DNA from: Nioella sp965215655
Lineage (GTDB): Bacteria > Pseudomonadota > Alphaproteobacteria > Rhodobacterales > Rhodobacteraceae
Length of the DNA stretch: 64,000 bases
Reading direction: 5' to 3'
Assembly: GCF_965215655.1 (NCBI RefSeq)
Contig: NZ_OZ244111.1
Location: 3,348,001 to 3,412,000 of the forward strand
Shown: positions 49,400 to 58,184 of the stretch, one piece after another
Numbering within the stretch: the first letter of the stretch is position 1
Layout: every line of letters starts with the position of its first letter
The notes under the pieces: model-generated
Told to the model about the DNA's origin: nothing
Databases searched by the model: none
What the model saw: only the letters and a program-made list of their open reading frames with translations
Translations under genes and position numbers: made by a program

Positions 49400-50815
49400 A
49401 TGGAACACGATCACATCCTCGCCCAACTGGAGCAGATCCTCGGCCCCGGCAAGCTGGTCACCGGCACGGATATGGCACGCTGGTCCAGCGACTGGAGCGG
49501 CGAGGATCACTGGACGCCGCTGGCCGTCACACGGCCCGATTGCACCGAGGACGTGGCCGCCATCGTGCGGCTTGCGAATGACTTGCGCGTGCCCGTGGTG
49601 CCGGTGTCCGGCAATACCGGCATGGCAGGCGGCACCTTCGCCGAGGGTGCGATCATGCTGTCGATGGACAGGATGAACCGCATTCGGGACATTCGCCCCG
49701 AAGCCCGGATCGCGGTGGCCGAGGCCGGGGTCATCCTGTCTGATCTGCATGAGGCCGTGGAGGCGGAGGGGTTGATCTTCCCGCTATTTTTCGGAGCCCG
49801 GGGATCGGCGATGTTGGGAGGGGCGCTGTCGACCAATGCGGGCGGATCCAATGTGCTGCGCTATGGCAATGCCCGCGCGCTCTGCCTAGGTGTCGAAGTG
49901 GTGACGCCCACGGGCGAGGTGATGGACCTCATGAGCGCGCTTCACAAGGACAACTCCGGCTATGACCTGCGCGATCTGGTGATCGGGGCCGAGGGCACTT
50001 TGGGCATCATCACAGCCGCGGTGGTAAAGCTGTTCCCCAAGCCGCGCGCCTATGCGACCGCCATGGTGGCGACGGCCACGATCGACGACGCGATAAGCCT
50101 GCTGCACGCGTTGCAGGCCGAGACCGGCGGCGCGGTAGAGGCGTTCGAATACATGCCCGGCGCCTATCTGGACGCATTCACGACCCGCTATCCTGACGCC
50201 CGCCTGCCCTTTGCAGACCGGCACGAGGTCAATGTGCTGGTGGAGGTGGGCGCGGTCTCCGACCGCGATGCTCTGCCGGGGGCCGACGGCGTCGTGCCAA
50301 TCGCCGCGCATCTGGAGACCGTTCTGGTGGCCGCGATGGAAGCCGGAGGCGTCCTCGATGCGGTTGTGGCCCAGAACGAAGCGCAACGGGCAGAGATGTG
50401 GGCGCGGCGGGAGGCGGCGGCGGAACTGGCGCTGCTGAAGCTGCCCTTCGTCGACAATGACGTGGCGGTGCGGCCCGACCTGATGCAGGAGCTGCTGGAG
50501 CGGATCGAACGCCGCGCCCGGGCGTTGGACCCCGGCATGGACTTCCTGAACGTCGCGCATCTGGGCGACGGCAACCTGCATTTCGCAGGCTGGCCCTCAT
50601 CGCCGGATCAAGCGCTCATGAAGGCCATTTCGCGCGCCGTGGAGGAGGAGGTCATCGCGCTTGGCGGGTCATTCTCGGCCGAACACGGGGTGGGGGTTCT
50701 GAAGCGGTCCGCCATGGCGGCGCACAAGGACCCGGTTGCGCTGGCGGTTATGAGCCGGATCAAGGCGGCGCTTGACCCCAATGGCATCCTCAATCCCGGC
50801 AAGGTCATTCCCTGA
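49400..50815 (+). CDS. FAD-linked D-2-hydroxyacid dehydrogenase (GlcD/DLD/D2HGDH family)
   Basis: A 471-residue flavoprotein: FAD_binding_4 domain at about residues 35-220 (PVSGNTGMAGGTFAEGAIML, GGALSTNAGGSNVLRYGNAR, GAEGTLGIITAAVVKLFP) and FAD-oxidase C domain to the end (NVAHLGDGNLHF at ~390 and FSAEHGVGVLKR at ~425). The family oxidises D-lactate, D-2-hydroxyglutarate or glycolate. ATG 49400 matches the usual family N terminus, although the ribosome site is weak; an in-frame ATG at 49292 would add 36 poorly conserved residues. It stands alone between the tRNA and hemC. Confidence 0.87.
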   Translation: MEHDHILAQLEQILGPGKLVTGTDMARWSSDWSGEDHWTPLAVTRPDCTEDVAAIVRLANDLRVPVVPVSGNTGMAGGTFAEGAIMLSMDRMNRIRDIRPEARIAVAEAGVILSDLHEAVEAEGLIFPLFFGARGSAMLGGALSTNAGGSNVLRYGNARALCLGVEVVTPTGEVMDLMSALHKDNSGYDLRDLVIGAEGTLGIITAAVVKLFPKPRAYATAMVATATIDDAISLLHALQAETGGAVEAFEYMPGAYLDAFTTRYPDARLPFADRHEVNVLVEVGAVSDRDALPGADGVVPIAAHLETVLVAAMEAGGVLDAVVAQNEAQRAEMWARREAAAELALLKLPFVDNDVAVRPDLMQELLERIERRARALDPGMDFLNVAHLGDGNLHFAGWPSSPDQALMKAISRAVEEEVIALGGSFSAEHGVGVLKRSAMAAHKDPVALAVMSRIKAALDPNGILNPGKVIP

Positions 50816-50910
50816 GACATGAGCTTGGCCGCGCGGCCTGCGGGGCGCGTTTCCCTGGCGTCACATCATACGCCCTGCGTCGCTTCGTTCTGTCTCGATG
50901 CGGGGCGGGC

Positions 50911-51870
50911 TTAAGCGATCCAGTCGAAGAAACCGGGACCGGCCCGGTCGCGCAGGCGGGTAGCCATGTCCTTGCCCGCAGCGGCCCCGTCCTCGACCGA
51001 AGCGGTGATGTCATCCGACAGAACCTCTGACCCGTCGGGGCGCAGGATTTCGCCGCGTAGGCGCAGGGTGGAGCCATGCAGCTCTGCAAGGCCGGCAATG
51101 GGCGTTTCGCAAGACCCGTCGAGCCCGGCGAGGAAAGCCCGCTCGGCCGCGAGCCGCAGACCGGTGTCACGATCATGGATCGCGGCAAGCATATCGGCGG
51201 CGCGGCGGTCATCCCCGCGCCGTTCGATCCCGATGGCCCCTTGCGCCACGGCGGGCAACATATCCTCGACCGCGATCGGAGCCTTGGCGACATCGGCCAT
51301 ACCAAGCCTGCGCAGCCCCGCCATTGCCAGGAAGGTCGCATCGGCCACGCCATCGCCAAGCTTCTTCATCCGGGTTTGCACATTGCCCCGGAACTCCACC
51401 ACCTTCAGATCGGGGCGGCGCGCGCGCAGTTGTGCCCGGCGGCGCAACGAGGACGACCCGACAACGGCACCTTCGGGAAGGTCCGCCAGCCCGGCGCAGT
51501 TGAGCGATACGAAGGCATCGCGCACATCCTCTCGCGGAAGGTAGCAGTCCAGCACCAGCCCCGCCGGTTGCAGCACCGGCATATCCTTCATCGAATGCAC
51601 CGCGATGTCGATGGCGCCTGCCAGCATCGCCTCTTCGATTTCCTTGGTGAACAGCCCCTTGCCGCCCAGTTCTTTTAGTGGCTTGTCCGCGTCGATGAGC
51701 GCCCGGTTGTCGCCGGTCGTCTTGATCACCACGATTTCGAACGCCTCTTTCGGCAGGTCGAAGGCAGCGGCCAGTCGGTCGCGCGTTTCATGGGCCTGGG
51801 CGAGCGCCAGCGGCGAGCCGCGCGTGCCGATCTTCAGAGGTTGGGCGGGGGTGGGCAGCATGTGATTCAT
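50911..51870 (-). CDS. hemC: hydroxymethylbilane synthase (porphobilinogen deaminase)
   Basis: A 319-residue HemC: N-terminal LKIGTRGSPLALAQA, LPEGAVVGSSSLRRRAQL (about residue 130) with the arginines that bind substrate, and the dipyrromethane-cofactor cysteine in LDGSCETPIAG (~245). It joins four porphobilinogen molecules into hydroxymethylbilane. ATG 51870 has AGGAAG six bases upstream; ATG 51861 is an alternative. It is divergent from hemE over 100 bases, a common pairing in alphaproteobacteria. No hemD follows. Confidence 0.95.
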   Translation of the reverse strand: MNHMLPTPAQPLKIGTRGSPLALAQAHETRDRLAAAFDLPKEAFEIVVIKTTGDNRALIDADKPLKELGGKGLFTKEIEEAMLAGAIDIAVHSMKDMPVLQPAGLVLDCYLPREDVRDAFVSLNCAGLADLPEGAVVGSSSLRRRAQLRARRPDLKVVEFRGNVQTRMKKLGDGVADATFLAMAGLRRLGMADVAKAPIAVEDMLPAVAQGAIGIERRGDDRRAADMLAAIHDRDTGLRLAAERAFLAGLDGSCETPIAGLAELHGSTLRLRGEILRPDGSEVLSDDITASVEDGAAAGKDMATRLRDRAGPGFFDWIA

Positions 51871-51970
51871 GCCCGCCTTCCTAGCCGCAGTTTGCCCCCG
51901 TGACAACGCGACCTGCTTGACACTGGGGGCCGCGCGTAAAAGGGTGCGCCGACTGTGACGGAGGCCCACG

Positions 51971-52999
51971 ATGACCAAGACCCTGCTGCGCGCCCTTGCC
52001 GGAGAAACGCTGCCCACACCGCCGATCTGGATGATGCGGCAGGCGGGCCGTTACCTGCCGGAATACCGCGCGACGCGGGCCGAGGCGGGGGATTTCCTGT
52101 CACTGTGCTACAATTCCGATCTCGCCGCCGAGGTCACGTTGCAGCCGATCCGGCGCTACGGGTTCGATGCCGCGATCCTCTTTGCCGATATCCTGCTACT
52201 GCCGCAGGCGCTTGGGGCCGATCTTTGGTTCGTCACCGGCGAGGGTCCGCGCCTGTCAACCATCACCGGCCCCGAAGGGCTGCGCGGCCTGAAGGGCAAG
52301 GACGACATCCACAATCACCTCGCGCCGGTCTATGAAACCGTGCGTATCCTGTCGCGCGAACTGCCCGACGAAACGACGCTGATCGGCTTCGCCGGCGCCC
52401 CCTGGACCGTGGCCACCTACATGATCGCTGGCCGCGGCACGCCGGATCAGGGCCCGGCCCATGCGCTGCGCGAAGGCGAAACCGCCACGTTTGAGGCGCT
52501 CATCGACCTGCTGACGGAGTCGACCATCGAGTATCTTTCGATGCAGGTCGAGGCCGGGGCAGAGGTGATCAAGCTCTTCGATTCCTGGGCCGGGTCATTG
52601 AAGGGGGATGCCTTTGCCAAATACGCGCTTACCCCCGCGAAACGCATCATCTCGGAACTCAAGGCCCGCCATCCCGGCCTGCCCGTCATCGCCTTCCCGC
52701 GAGAGGCCGGTGACAACTATGTCGGCTTCGCCAAGGCTGTCGGGGCCGATTGCCTGGCCATCGACAATTCGGTGTCAGCGACCTGGGCGGCAGAGAACCT
52801 GCAACCCGACAGCTGCATTCAGGGCAACCTCGCACCGGGCCACATGGTGACCGGCGGTCAGGCGCTGGTCGATGAAACCCGCCGCATCGTTGAGGCGTTT
52901 CGGGGTGGCCCCCATATCTTCAACCTCGGCCACGGAATCACGCCGGATGCGGATCCCGAGAATGTGCAACTGATGATCGACACGGTCAGGAACGGCTAG
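51971..52999 (+). CDS. hemE: uroporphyrinogen decarboxylase
   Basis: A 342-residue HemE with both family signatures: PPIWMMRQAGRYLPEYR (about residue 18) and GFAGAPWTVATYMIAG (~139), plus YCD-like LFADILLLPQALG with the catalytic aspartate. It converts uroporphyrinogen III to coproporphyrinogen III, the substrate of HemF encoded 2.4 kb away. It is divergent from hemC, with which it probably shares a promoter region (51871-51970). Confidence 0.96.
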   Translation: MTKTLLRALAGETLPTPPIWMMRQAGRYLPEYRATRAEAGDFLSLCYNSDLAAEVTLQPIRRYGFDAAILFADILLLPQALGADLWFVTGEGPRLSTITGPEGLRGLKGKDDIHNHLAPVYETVRILSRELPDETTLIGFAGAPWTVATYMIAGRGTPDQGPAHALREGETATFEALIDLLTESTIEYLSMQVEAGAEVIKLFDSWAGSLKGDAFAKYALTPAKRIISELKARHPGLPVIAFPREAGDNYVGFAKAVGADCLAIDNSVSATWAAENLQPDSCIQGNLAPGHMVTGGQALVDETRRIVEAFRGGPHIFNLGHGITPDADPENVQLMIDTVRNG

Positions 53000-53040
53000 G
53001 ATGCCGGACGCGCTGAAGGCAGCAGAGAAGCCTTGAAACA

Positions 53041-54183
53041 CTAGGCGTTTCTTTTGTCGTTGATCGCCATACTGTTCAGCCGATTGGGCAGAAGCCGTTC
53101 GGAAAACCCAGCAAGTGTCGCCCAGATAAGCAGCTTGGCAAATTGGCTGGTAAAGAGCGAAACCAATAGATCAGCTGGTTTTCCCTTCTCGGATTCGCTT
53201 TCTTCTTCGCGTTCGTCAACTTCTGCGTCCGGCCGCTCGCTCTCTACAGCCTGAACTTCACTGCTTTGCGTAATTGCATCGGCTTCGACGGATTGCCCTG
53301 CCGTCTCCGGCATTGGTGCATCCTCAGATTTGGAATTGCTTTCGGACTCATCCGATTCTTCCACCTGCACGTCCTCAAAGCCCGTGTCCTCAGAATACAC
53401 AGAGTATCCAATCAGGAACTGCTCCCCATGAAGATCCGGAAAGAACTCTCCACCCACAAGGTCTCCTAGTATCAGGAGATAAAAAATCAGAGCGGCAAGG
53501 GCCCCGACTATCATGCGCACACCGAGAGAAAGTGGAGAGAAGTTGATTCTCAGTGCGGAGTGATCCAACGCGTTCAAGTCTGTTTGAAACGCGATCATGC
53601 GGGAAAGATACGCCCCCATCATTCCAAACCACATAACCGAGAAGAAGCTGTATTGGACGACGAACCGCATGATGGTCGGCTCACTGAACACAATCAAAGC
53701 TGCCATCGCTACACCGACGACCACGACGCCGACGAGGTTCAAGTTTCGTGCGGTTCGGCTGCGTGTTTGATCATGGAGTAGCCGCTGGTAGTGGTGGAAC
53801 TGAAGGCTGTCAACCAATTGTTCGTAAATGGCTTCTTGAAGCTTGGGGTTCTCGCGTGCGCTGTTGAGGTTGGCTTCGAAGGAAGCGGCTTCCGGGATTC
53901 CCCATTCTTTCGCCTGCTCCAGACCACGAATGGATTCCGCCTGAATCATCTCTGGGCTCATTCTGGGAATCAGAAGGCGTTTTGCTTCGAATAGGCTCTT
54001 CCAGCTTCTCGGGCCTTCTTCTGATTCAGAAAGGAGCTCATTCACACGCGGGTTGAGGTAACTGCCGTCCTCACTCCGATTCAAACGTTCATTGAGGACG
54101 TTCAAGCCGATCTTGTATGAAGACCACATGCGAGAAGAAGGCTGTGTATTTCGAAAGTAATTCCAGAACAAAGCGACCCCCAT
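53041..54183 (-). CDS. orphan membrane protein with acidic linker, AT-richer than its surroundings
   Basis: A 380-residue protein I do not recognise. Residues ~1-140 are helical and charged; membrane segments follow at about 149-167 (VGVVVVGVAMAALIVF), 173-192 and 221-240; residues ~265-345 are a very acidic Ser/Glu/Asp-rich linker; a final hydrophobic segment (FAKLLIWATLAGFSERLLPN) lies at 350-368. The AGFSERLLPN ending is a feature I recall in other unnamed membrane proteins. Base composition and codon use are clearly more AT-rich than the hem genes on both sides, a sign of transfer. It may be a cell-surface, stress or defence-related protein; nothing specific can be claimed. Confidence 0.75.
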   Translation of the reverse strand: MGVALFWNYFRNTQPSSRMWSSYKIGLNVLNERLNRSEDGSYLNPRVNELLSESEEGPRSWKSLFEAKRLLIPRMSPEMIQAESIRGLEQAKEWGIPEAASFEANLNSARENPKLQEAIYEQLVDSLQFHHYQRLLHDQTRSRTARNLNLVGVVVVGVAMAALIVFSEPTIMRFVVQYSFFSVMWFGMMGAYLSRMIAFQTDLNALDHSALRINFSPLSLGVRMIVGALAALIFYLLILGDLVGGEFFPDLHGEQFLIGYSVYSEDTGFEDVQVEESDESESNSKSEDAPMPETAGQSVEADAITQSSEVQAVESERPDAEVDEREEESESEKGKPADLLVSLFTSQFAKLLIWATLAGFSERLLPNRLNSMAINDKRNA

Positions 54184-54324
54184 TGCTTTGAAATACTGAT
54201 ACCGCGGACATCCAACGGGACAGTTATTTCACGGCAATCACCGTCGAGTCACCTTTTTTCACCAGTTTTGGGAAGGAATGAGAATTGCCAGGAGCCATTC
54301 AGGGCCGTTGGCCGAAGGTTTTTG

Positions 54325-55077
54325 TCACACCCGGAGCGAAGGAAGCCCGATCCCCGTCGACTGGAACCCTCCATCGACGGCAATGACCTGCCCGGTCACG
54401 TAGCTCGCCTTATCCGAGCAAAGGAACACGATCACATTGCCGATCTCGTCTTCGCTGCCATAGCGGTTCAAGGGGATCGCGTCGTGATAGGCGTCGATGA
54501 TATCCTGTGTATGCACCGCCATGGCCAGTTTCGTTGCCACCGGGCCGGGGCAGATGCAATTGGCGCGCACGCCGAACTCACCCCATTCCGCCGCCTGCTG
54601 CTGCGTCAGGTGCATGACGCCCGCTTTCGACGTGCCATAGGCCACGCGCAGGGTCGAGGCCCTGAGCCCCGAGATCGAGGCGATATTGACGATGCTGCCT
54701 TTCGCCTCCTTCAGCGCCGGGGCGCAGGCCTGCGAACACAGGAAGACCCCGTCAAGATTGGTTTCCATCACCCGCCGCCAGCGTTCGAAATCGGTCTCGT
54801 CGATGGGGCCGAAGTCGGCCACGCCCGCATTGTTGACCAGCGCGTCGATCTGGCCGAACTGCTTCTGCACCTCTGCCACCATGGCCGCGACCTGATCGGG
54901 CTGCGACACGTCGCAGACAACCGGCAGGACGTTGTCCAAACCAGACGCGGCCTCCATCAGCGCGGGCTCGTCGCGGTCGATCATGGCGACACGGCGGCCT
55001 TCCTCCAGAAACAGCTTCGTGGTGGCAAGGCCGATGCCGCGCGCGGCCCCGGTGACGATAGCGGTTTTTCCGGTCAT
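54325..55077 (-). CDS. short-chain dehydrogenase/reductase
   Basis: A 250-residue classical SDR: cofactor motif TGAARGIGLATTKLF (TGxxxGIG, residues ~7-14), NNAGVADFG (~86), catalytic serine in NIASISGLRAS (~137) and the active-site YGTSK (~151). The C-terminal DKASYVTGQVIAVDGGFQS is typical of FabG/gluconate-dehydrogenase-like members. It overlaps the small hypothetical gene by 4 bases and so belongs to the hemF transcript. The substrate is unknown. The 54184-54324 gap holds nothing recognisable. Confidence 0.88.
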   Translation of the reverse strand: MTGKTAIVTGAARGIGLATTKLFLEEGRRVAMIDRDEPALMEAASGLDNVLPVVCDVSQPDQVAAMVAEVQKQFGQIDALVNNAGVADFGPIDETDFERWRRVMETNLDGVFLCSQACAPALKEAKGSIVNIASISGLRASTLRVAYGTSKAGVMHLTQQQAAEWGEFGVRANCICPGPVATKLAMAVHTQDIIDAYHDAIPLNRYGSEDEIGNVIVFLCSDKASYVTGQVIAVDGGFQSTGIGLPSLRV

Positions 55078-55418
55078 TCCGGCTCTCCTTCCCGTGTAAG
55101 GTCCAGTGTAACGCTGTCCACGCCAATGATTGAGGGTGCGAGGACCGCGATGGTCAGGGCCTCAGATACCGCTCCATTCACGCGGATGTCGCGCCCGAAC
55201 CGGGTTGCAAGTGTCAACGCCGCCAACACATTTTCCGCCCAGTTTTCCCCGGCAAACGAACATGAAAAACGCGCAACATGGCCGCCTTCGGGATGTGGGG
55301 CTGTCTGCTGATGACACAGGGCCAGATCCTCGGCGATCCGGTCTGCAATCCTTGCAGCGGCAGTTGCTTTGCCGGTCGGCAGAAACGCCTCGATCCGGAT
55401 CTGTCGGATCACACCCAT
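55074..55418 (-). CDS. small conserved-looking protein between hemF and the SDR gene
   Basis: A 114-residue soluble protein (IRIEAFLPTGKATAAARIAD, HVARFSCSFAGENWAENVLA, GVDSVTLDLTREG). I do not recognise its family. Its start overlaps the end of hemF by 10 bases and its stop overlaps the SDR start by 4 bases (ATGA), strong support that it is translated. No signal or membrane segment is visible. The role is unknown. Confidence 0.65.
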   Translation of the reverse strand: MGVIRQIRIEAFLPTGKATAAARIADRIAEDLALCHQQTAPHPEGGHVARFSCSFAGENWAENVLAALTLATRFGRDIRVNGAVSEALTIAVLAPSIIGVDSVTLDLTREGEPE

Positions 55419-56299
55419 TTGGCCAGCGGCGGCAGGCTCATCAGCACGGCATTCGCGTCATGCCCGGTGGCCAGCCCGAACTTGGTGCCCCGGTCATACA
55501 CAAGGTTGTATTCGGCATAGAGCCCCCGGTGGATCAGCTGCGCATCCTTGTCTTTCTCCGTCCAGGGCATGTTCCGGCGCTTTTCGGTGACTGGCAGGAA
55601 GGCGGGCAGGAAGGCGCGGCCGATATCCTGGGTCAGGGCGAAATCAGCGTCCCAGTCGCCGGTATTGCGGTCGTCCATGAAGATCCCGCCCACGCCTCGC
55701 GCCCGGCCCCGGTGCGGGATGAAGAAATACTCGTCCGCCCAGGCCTTGAGCTCGGGGTATAGCGTGTCCCCATGCGGGTCGAGATGCTGTTTCTGGACAG
55801 CATGAAAATGGGCCGTGTCCTCGTCATATTCGATGCAGGGGTTCAGGTCCGACCCACCCCCGAACCACCAGGCGTGCGGCGTCCAGAACATGCGTGTGTT
55901 CATATGCACGGCGGGGGTGTGCGGGTTCTGCATATGCGCCACCAGCGAAATGCCAGAGGCCCAGAAGCGCGGATCATCCTCCATTCCCGGCACACCGCGC
56001 GCGGCCATGGCCTTTTGCGCTTGCGCGCCGAGCTGGCCGTAGACGGTGGAGACATTGACGCCCACCTTCTCGAACACGCGCCCGCCGCGCATGACGCTCA
56101 TCAACCCGCCACCTGCATCCGATCCATCCTCCGAGGCGCGTTTGGTCTCCGTCACCTCGAACCGTCCGGCGGGCAAACCAGCAAAGGGTCCCTCGCACTG
56201 GCTGTCTTCCAATGCTTCGAAGGCGCCAACGATCTGGTTGCGCAGGTCTCGGAACCAGGCCGAGGCGCGGGCTTTTCTGGCATCAAACGGGTCGCTCAT
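55409..56299 (-). CDS. hemF: oxygen-dependent coproporphyrinogen III oxidase
   Basis: A 296-residue HemF: GGGLMSVMRGGRVFEKVGVNVSTVYG near residue 50-75 (shown in part), PHTPAVHMNTRMFW with a substrate-site histidine (~133), WWFGGGSDLNP (~147) and GGIFMDDRN (~210), all core motifs. It oxidises coproporphyrinogen III to protoporphyrinogen IX using oxygen. ATG 56299 follows AAGGAGACCCCG. It is the first gene of the hemF, hypothetical, SDR operon and divergent from the DD-carboxypeptidase over a 224-base gap in which I see no clear operator. Confidence 0.95.
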   Translation of the reverse strand: MSDPFDARKARASAWFRDLRNQIVGAFEALEDSQCEGPFAGLPAGRFEVTETKRASEDGSDAGGGLMSVMRGGRVFEKVGVNVSTVYGQLGAQAQKAMAARGVPGMEDDPRFWASGISLVAHMQNPHTPAVHMNTRMFWTPHAWWFGGGSDLNPCIEYDEDTAHFHAVQKQHLDPHGDTLYPELKAWADEYFFIPHRGRARGVGGIFMDDRNTGDWDADFALTQDIGRAFLPAFLPVTEKRRNMPWTEKDKDAQLIHRGLYAEYNLVYDRGTKFGLATGHDANAVLMSLPPLAKWV

Positions 56300-56523
56300 C
56301 GGGGTCTCCTTTCGCGGTCGGCGGGACTGTGCCCAATCGGCCAGCGCAGGTCCAGAGGCGCGGGTGCAGATATTGCGGCCAGATCGTCGCGCGCCCCGAC
56401 ATGTCGATTGCCTCAAAATGACCGCAAATTGAATTACGGTTAATGATGGATTCTTATGAAATTATCCCCTAGTCTCCTCTCAAAGCCGCAACAGACGGCA
56501 ACAGAGGCAGACAGAGCAGTTTC

Positions 56524-58056
56524 GTGATCCGAAGAACGCTCCTTTCGACCCTGACGGGTCTTGTTGTGCTACTTGGCACGATCCTGGCCGTGGTTTCCCC
56601 GGCGCAGGCCGCTCCCTATGCCGCCATGGTCATCGACGCGCGGACCGGTGAAGTCCTTCATTCTAGGAACGCCGACACACGGCTGCACCCGGCCTCGCTG
56701 ACCAAGATGATGACGCTCTACATCGCGTTCGAGGCGATCCGGCTTGGCGAGATTACCCTCGATACGCAGGTGCGCATTTCCCGCAACGCAGCGGCAGAGC
56801 CACCCTCCCGGCTCGGATTGCAGGCGGGCAGCACGATCCGCCTGCGCTACCTGATCCGGGCCGCTGCGGTGCGATCCGCCAATGATGCGGCCACCGCGAT
56901 CGGTGAGGCGATCTCCGGCTCGGAAGCGGCCTTTGCCCGACGCATGAATCGCACCGCCGAAGCGCTCGGCATGACGCGCACGACCTTCCGCAATGCGCAT
57001 GGACTGACCGAAGACGGCCACCTGTCCACGGCCCGCGACATGACCACGATGGGGCGGCGGCTGTTCTTTGATTATCCGCAGTACTACAACCTGTTCTCGC
57101 GCCGCACGGCGGATGCCGGGATTGCCACCGTGCGCAACACCAACCGCCGCTTTCTGGACGCCTATCGCGGGGCGGACGGGATCAAGACGGGGTACACGCG
57201 CGCGGCCGGCTACAATCTGGTGGCATCGGCAGAGCGGGGCAATGTCCGCATCATCGCGACGGTGTTCGGCGGCAGGTCCACAGCCAGCCGGAATGAACGG
57301 ATCATGGAGCTGCTGGACATGGGATTTGCCCGCGCTCCGGCGAATGCCACGATCCGACGACCGGAACTCCCCTCCTATGGGCCAGGGGATGGCCGGGCCG
57401 GGCATACGATCCGGCCGAATGGCCTGGTGACAAGCAGCCTGAGGCCGCTTCTCCGTCCGCTGCCGGTAGCGGAGCCTGAAGAGATTCCCGAGGTTTCGCC
57501 GGACCTGATCGCTGCTGTGGAAGACGCGGTAGAAGACGCCCTTGCCGAGCCACCGCAACAAGACCTGAGCGAGACTCCCATACCCGAACCACGACCGGAA
57601 GAGATTGATAACGAGGGCACCGGAGCCATGGCGGAGGCCGAGGCACTGGAGACGGGGACAGAGATCGAACAAGGGAGCGATGACTCGCTGCTGGCAAGCG
57701 TGACGCCTGTCCAGCGCCCGGAAATCGTAGCCTACGACTCGACCGAAATCGAACTTGCAGTCATCGACCCCGACCCGGAACCGCCCGTGCAGGAGATCGT
57801 CACGCGGGCCTCGTCGAGCGGAAGCAGACTGTACGGTGTGTCGCTTGGGCGTTACCCGTCGCGCTTTGCCGCCGAACAGCTGCTGCTGCGAACTGCGCTG
57901 GCGGAACTGGGCACCTTTGACGAGGCATTGCGCAACGTCGTGCAACGCACAGGCGGCTTCGAGGCCCAATTCGCGGGCATGGGGCAAGAGCAGGCGGAGC
58001 GGGCCTGCGCGCGACTGATGTCGCGCAACATCACCTGCACGACCTACGGTCCCTGA
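56524..58056 (+). CDS. D-alanyl-D-alanine carboxypeptidase with C-terminal SPOR-like domain
   Basis: A 510-residue penicillin-binding protein of the DacA/PBP5 (S11) type. The Sec signal ends near AQAA (~residue 30). Active-site motifs are SLTK (~58), SAND (~116) and KTG in GIKTGYTRAAGYN (~219). A Pro/Glu-rich linker (~300-420) leads to a C-terminal segment (YGVSLGRYPSRFAAEQLLL to the end) resembling a SPOR peptidoglycan-binding domain. It trims pentapeptide stems in the periplasm, perhaps at the division site through the SPOR region. The start is GTG at 56524. No C-terminal amphipathic anchor is obvious. Confidence 0.92.
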   Translation: MIRRTLLSTLTGLVVLLGTILAVVSPAQAAPYAAMVIDARTGEVLHSRNADTRLHPASLTKMMTLYIAFEAIRLGEITLDTQVRISRNAAAEPPSRLGLQAGSTIRLRYLIRAAAVRSANDAATAIGEAISGSEAAFARRMNRTAEALGMTRTTFRNAHGLTEDGHLSTARDMTTMGRRLFFDYPQYYNLFSRRTADAGIATVRNTNRRFLDAYRGADGIKTGYTRAAGYNLVASAERGNVRIIATVFGGRSTASRNERIMELLDMGFARAPANATIRRPELPSYGPGDGRAGHTIRPNGLVTSSLRPLLRPLPVAEPEEIPEVSPDLIAAVEDAVEDALAEPPQQDLSETPIPEPRPEEIDNEGTGAMAEAEALETGTEIEQGSDDSLLASVTPVQRPEIVAYDSTEIELAVIDPDPEPPVQEIVTRASSSGSRLYGVSLGRYPSRFAAEQLLLRTALAELGTFDEALRNVVQRTGGFEAQFAGMGQEQAERACARLMSRNITCTTYGP

Positions 58057-58184
58057 TCGCGCGCACCGAAGACCACCATAGACTGATACTTGAATAGCTG
58101 CGTATCCTGCGACGGCGGAACCTTGGGGCCGATGCACAGCACGGGCTTTGCTCTGCGCTTGCCTTTGGTTGAAGGAGGTTTGAG

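Noticed and set aside
51871..51970. TTGACA in the hemC-hemE gap as a -35 element
   Set aside because: The best -10 candidate, TAAAAG, is only 14 bases away, so a standard promoter could not be supported.
56569..58137. 522-codon leftward frame opposite the DD-carboxypeptidase
   Set aside because: The opposite strand carries SLTK, SAND and KTG motifs in order; the antisense frame shows no family features.
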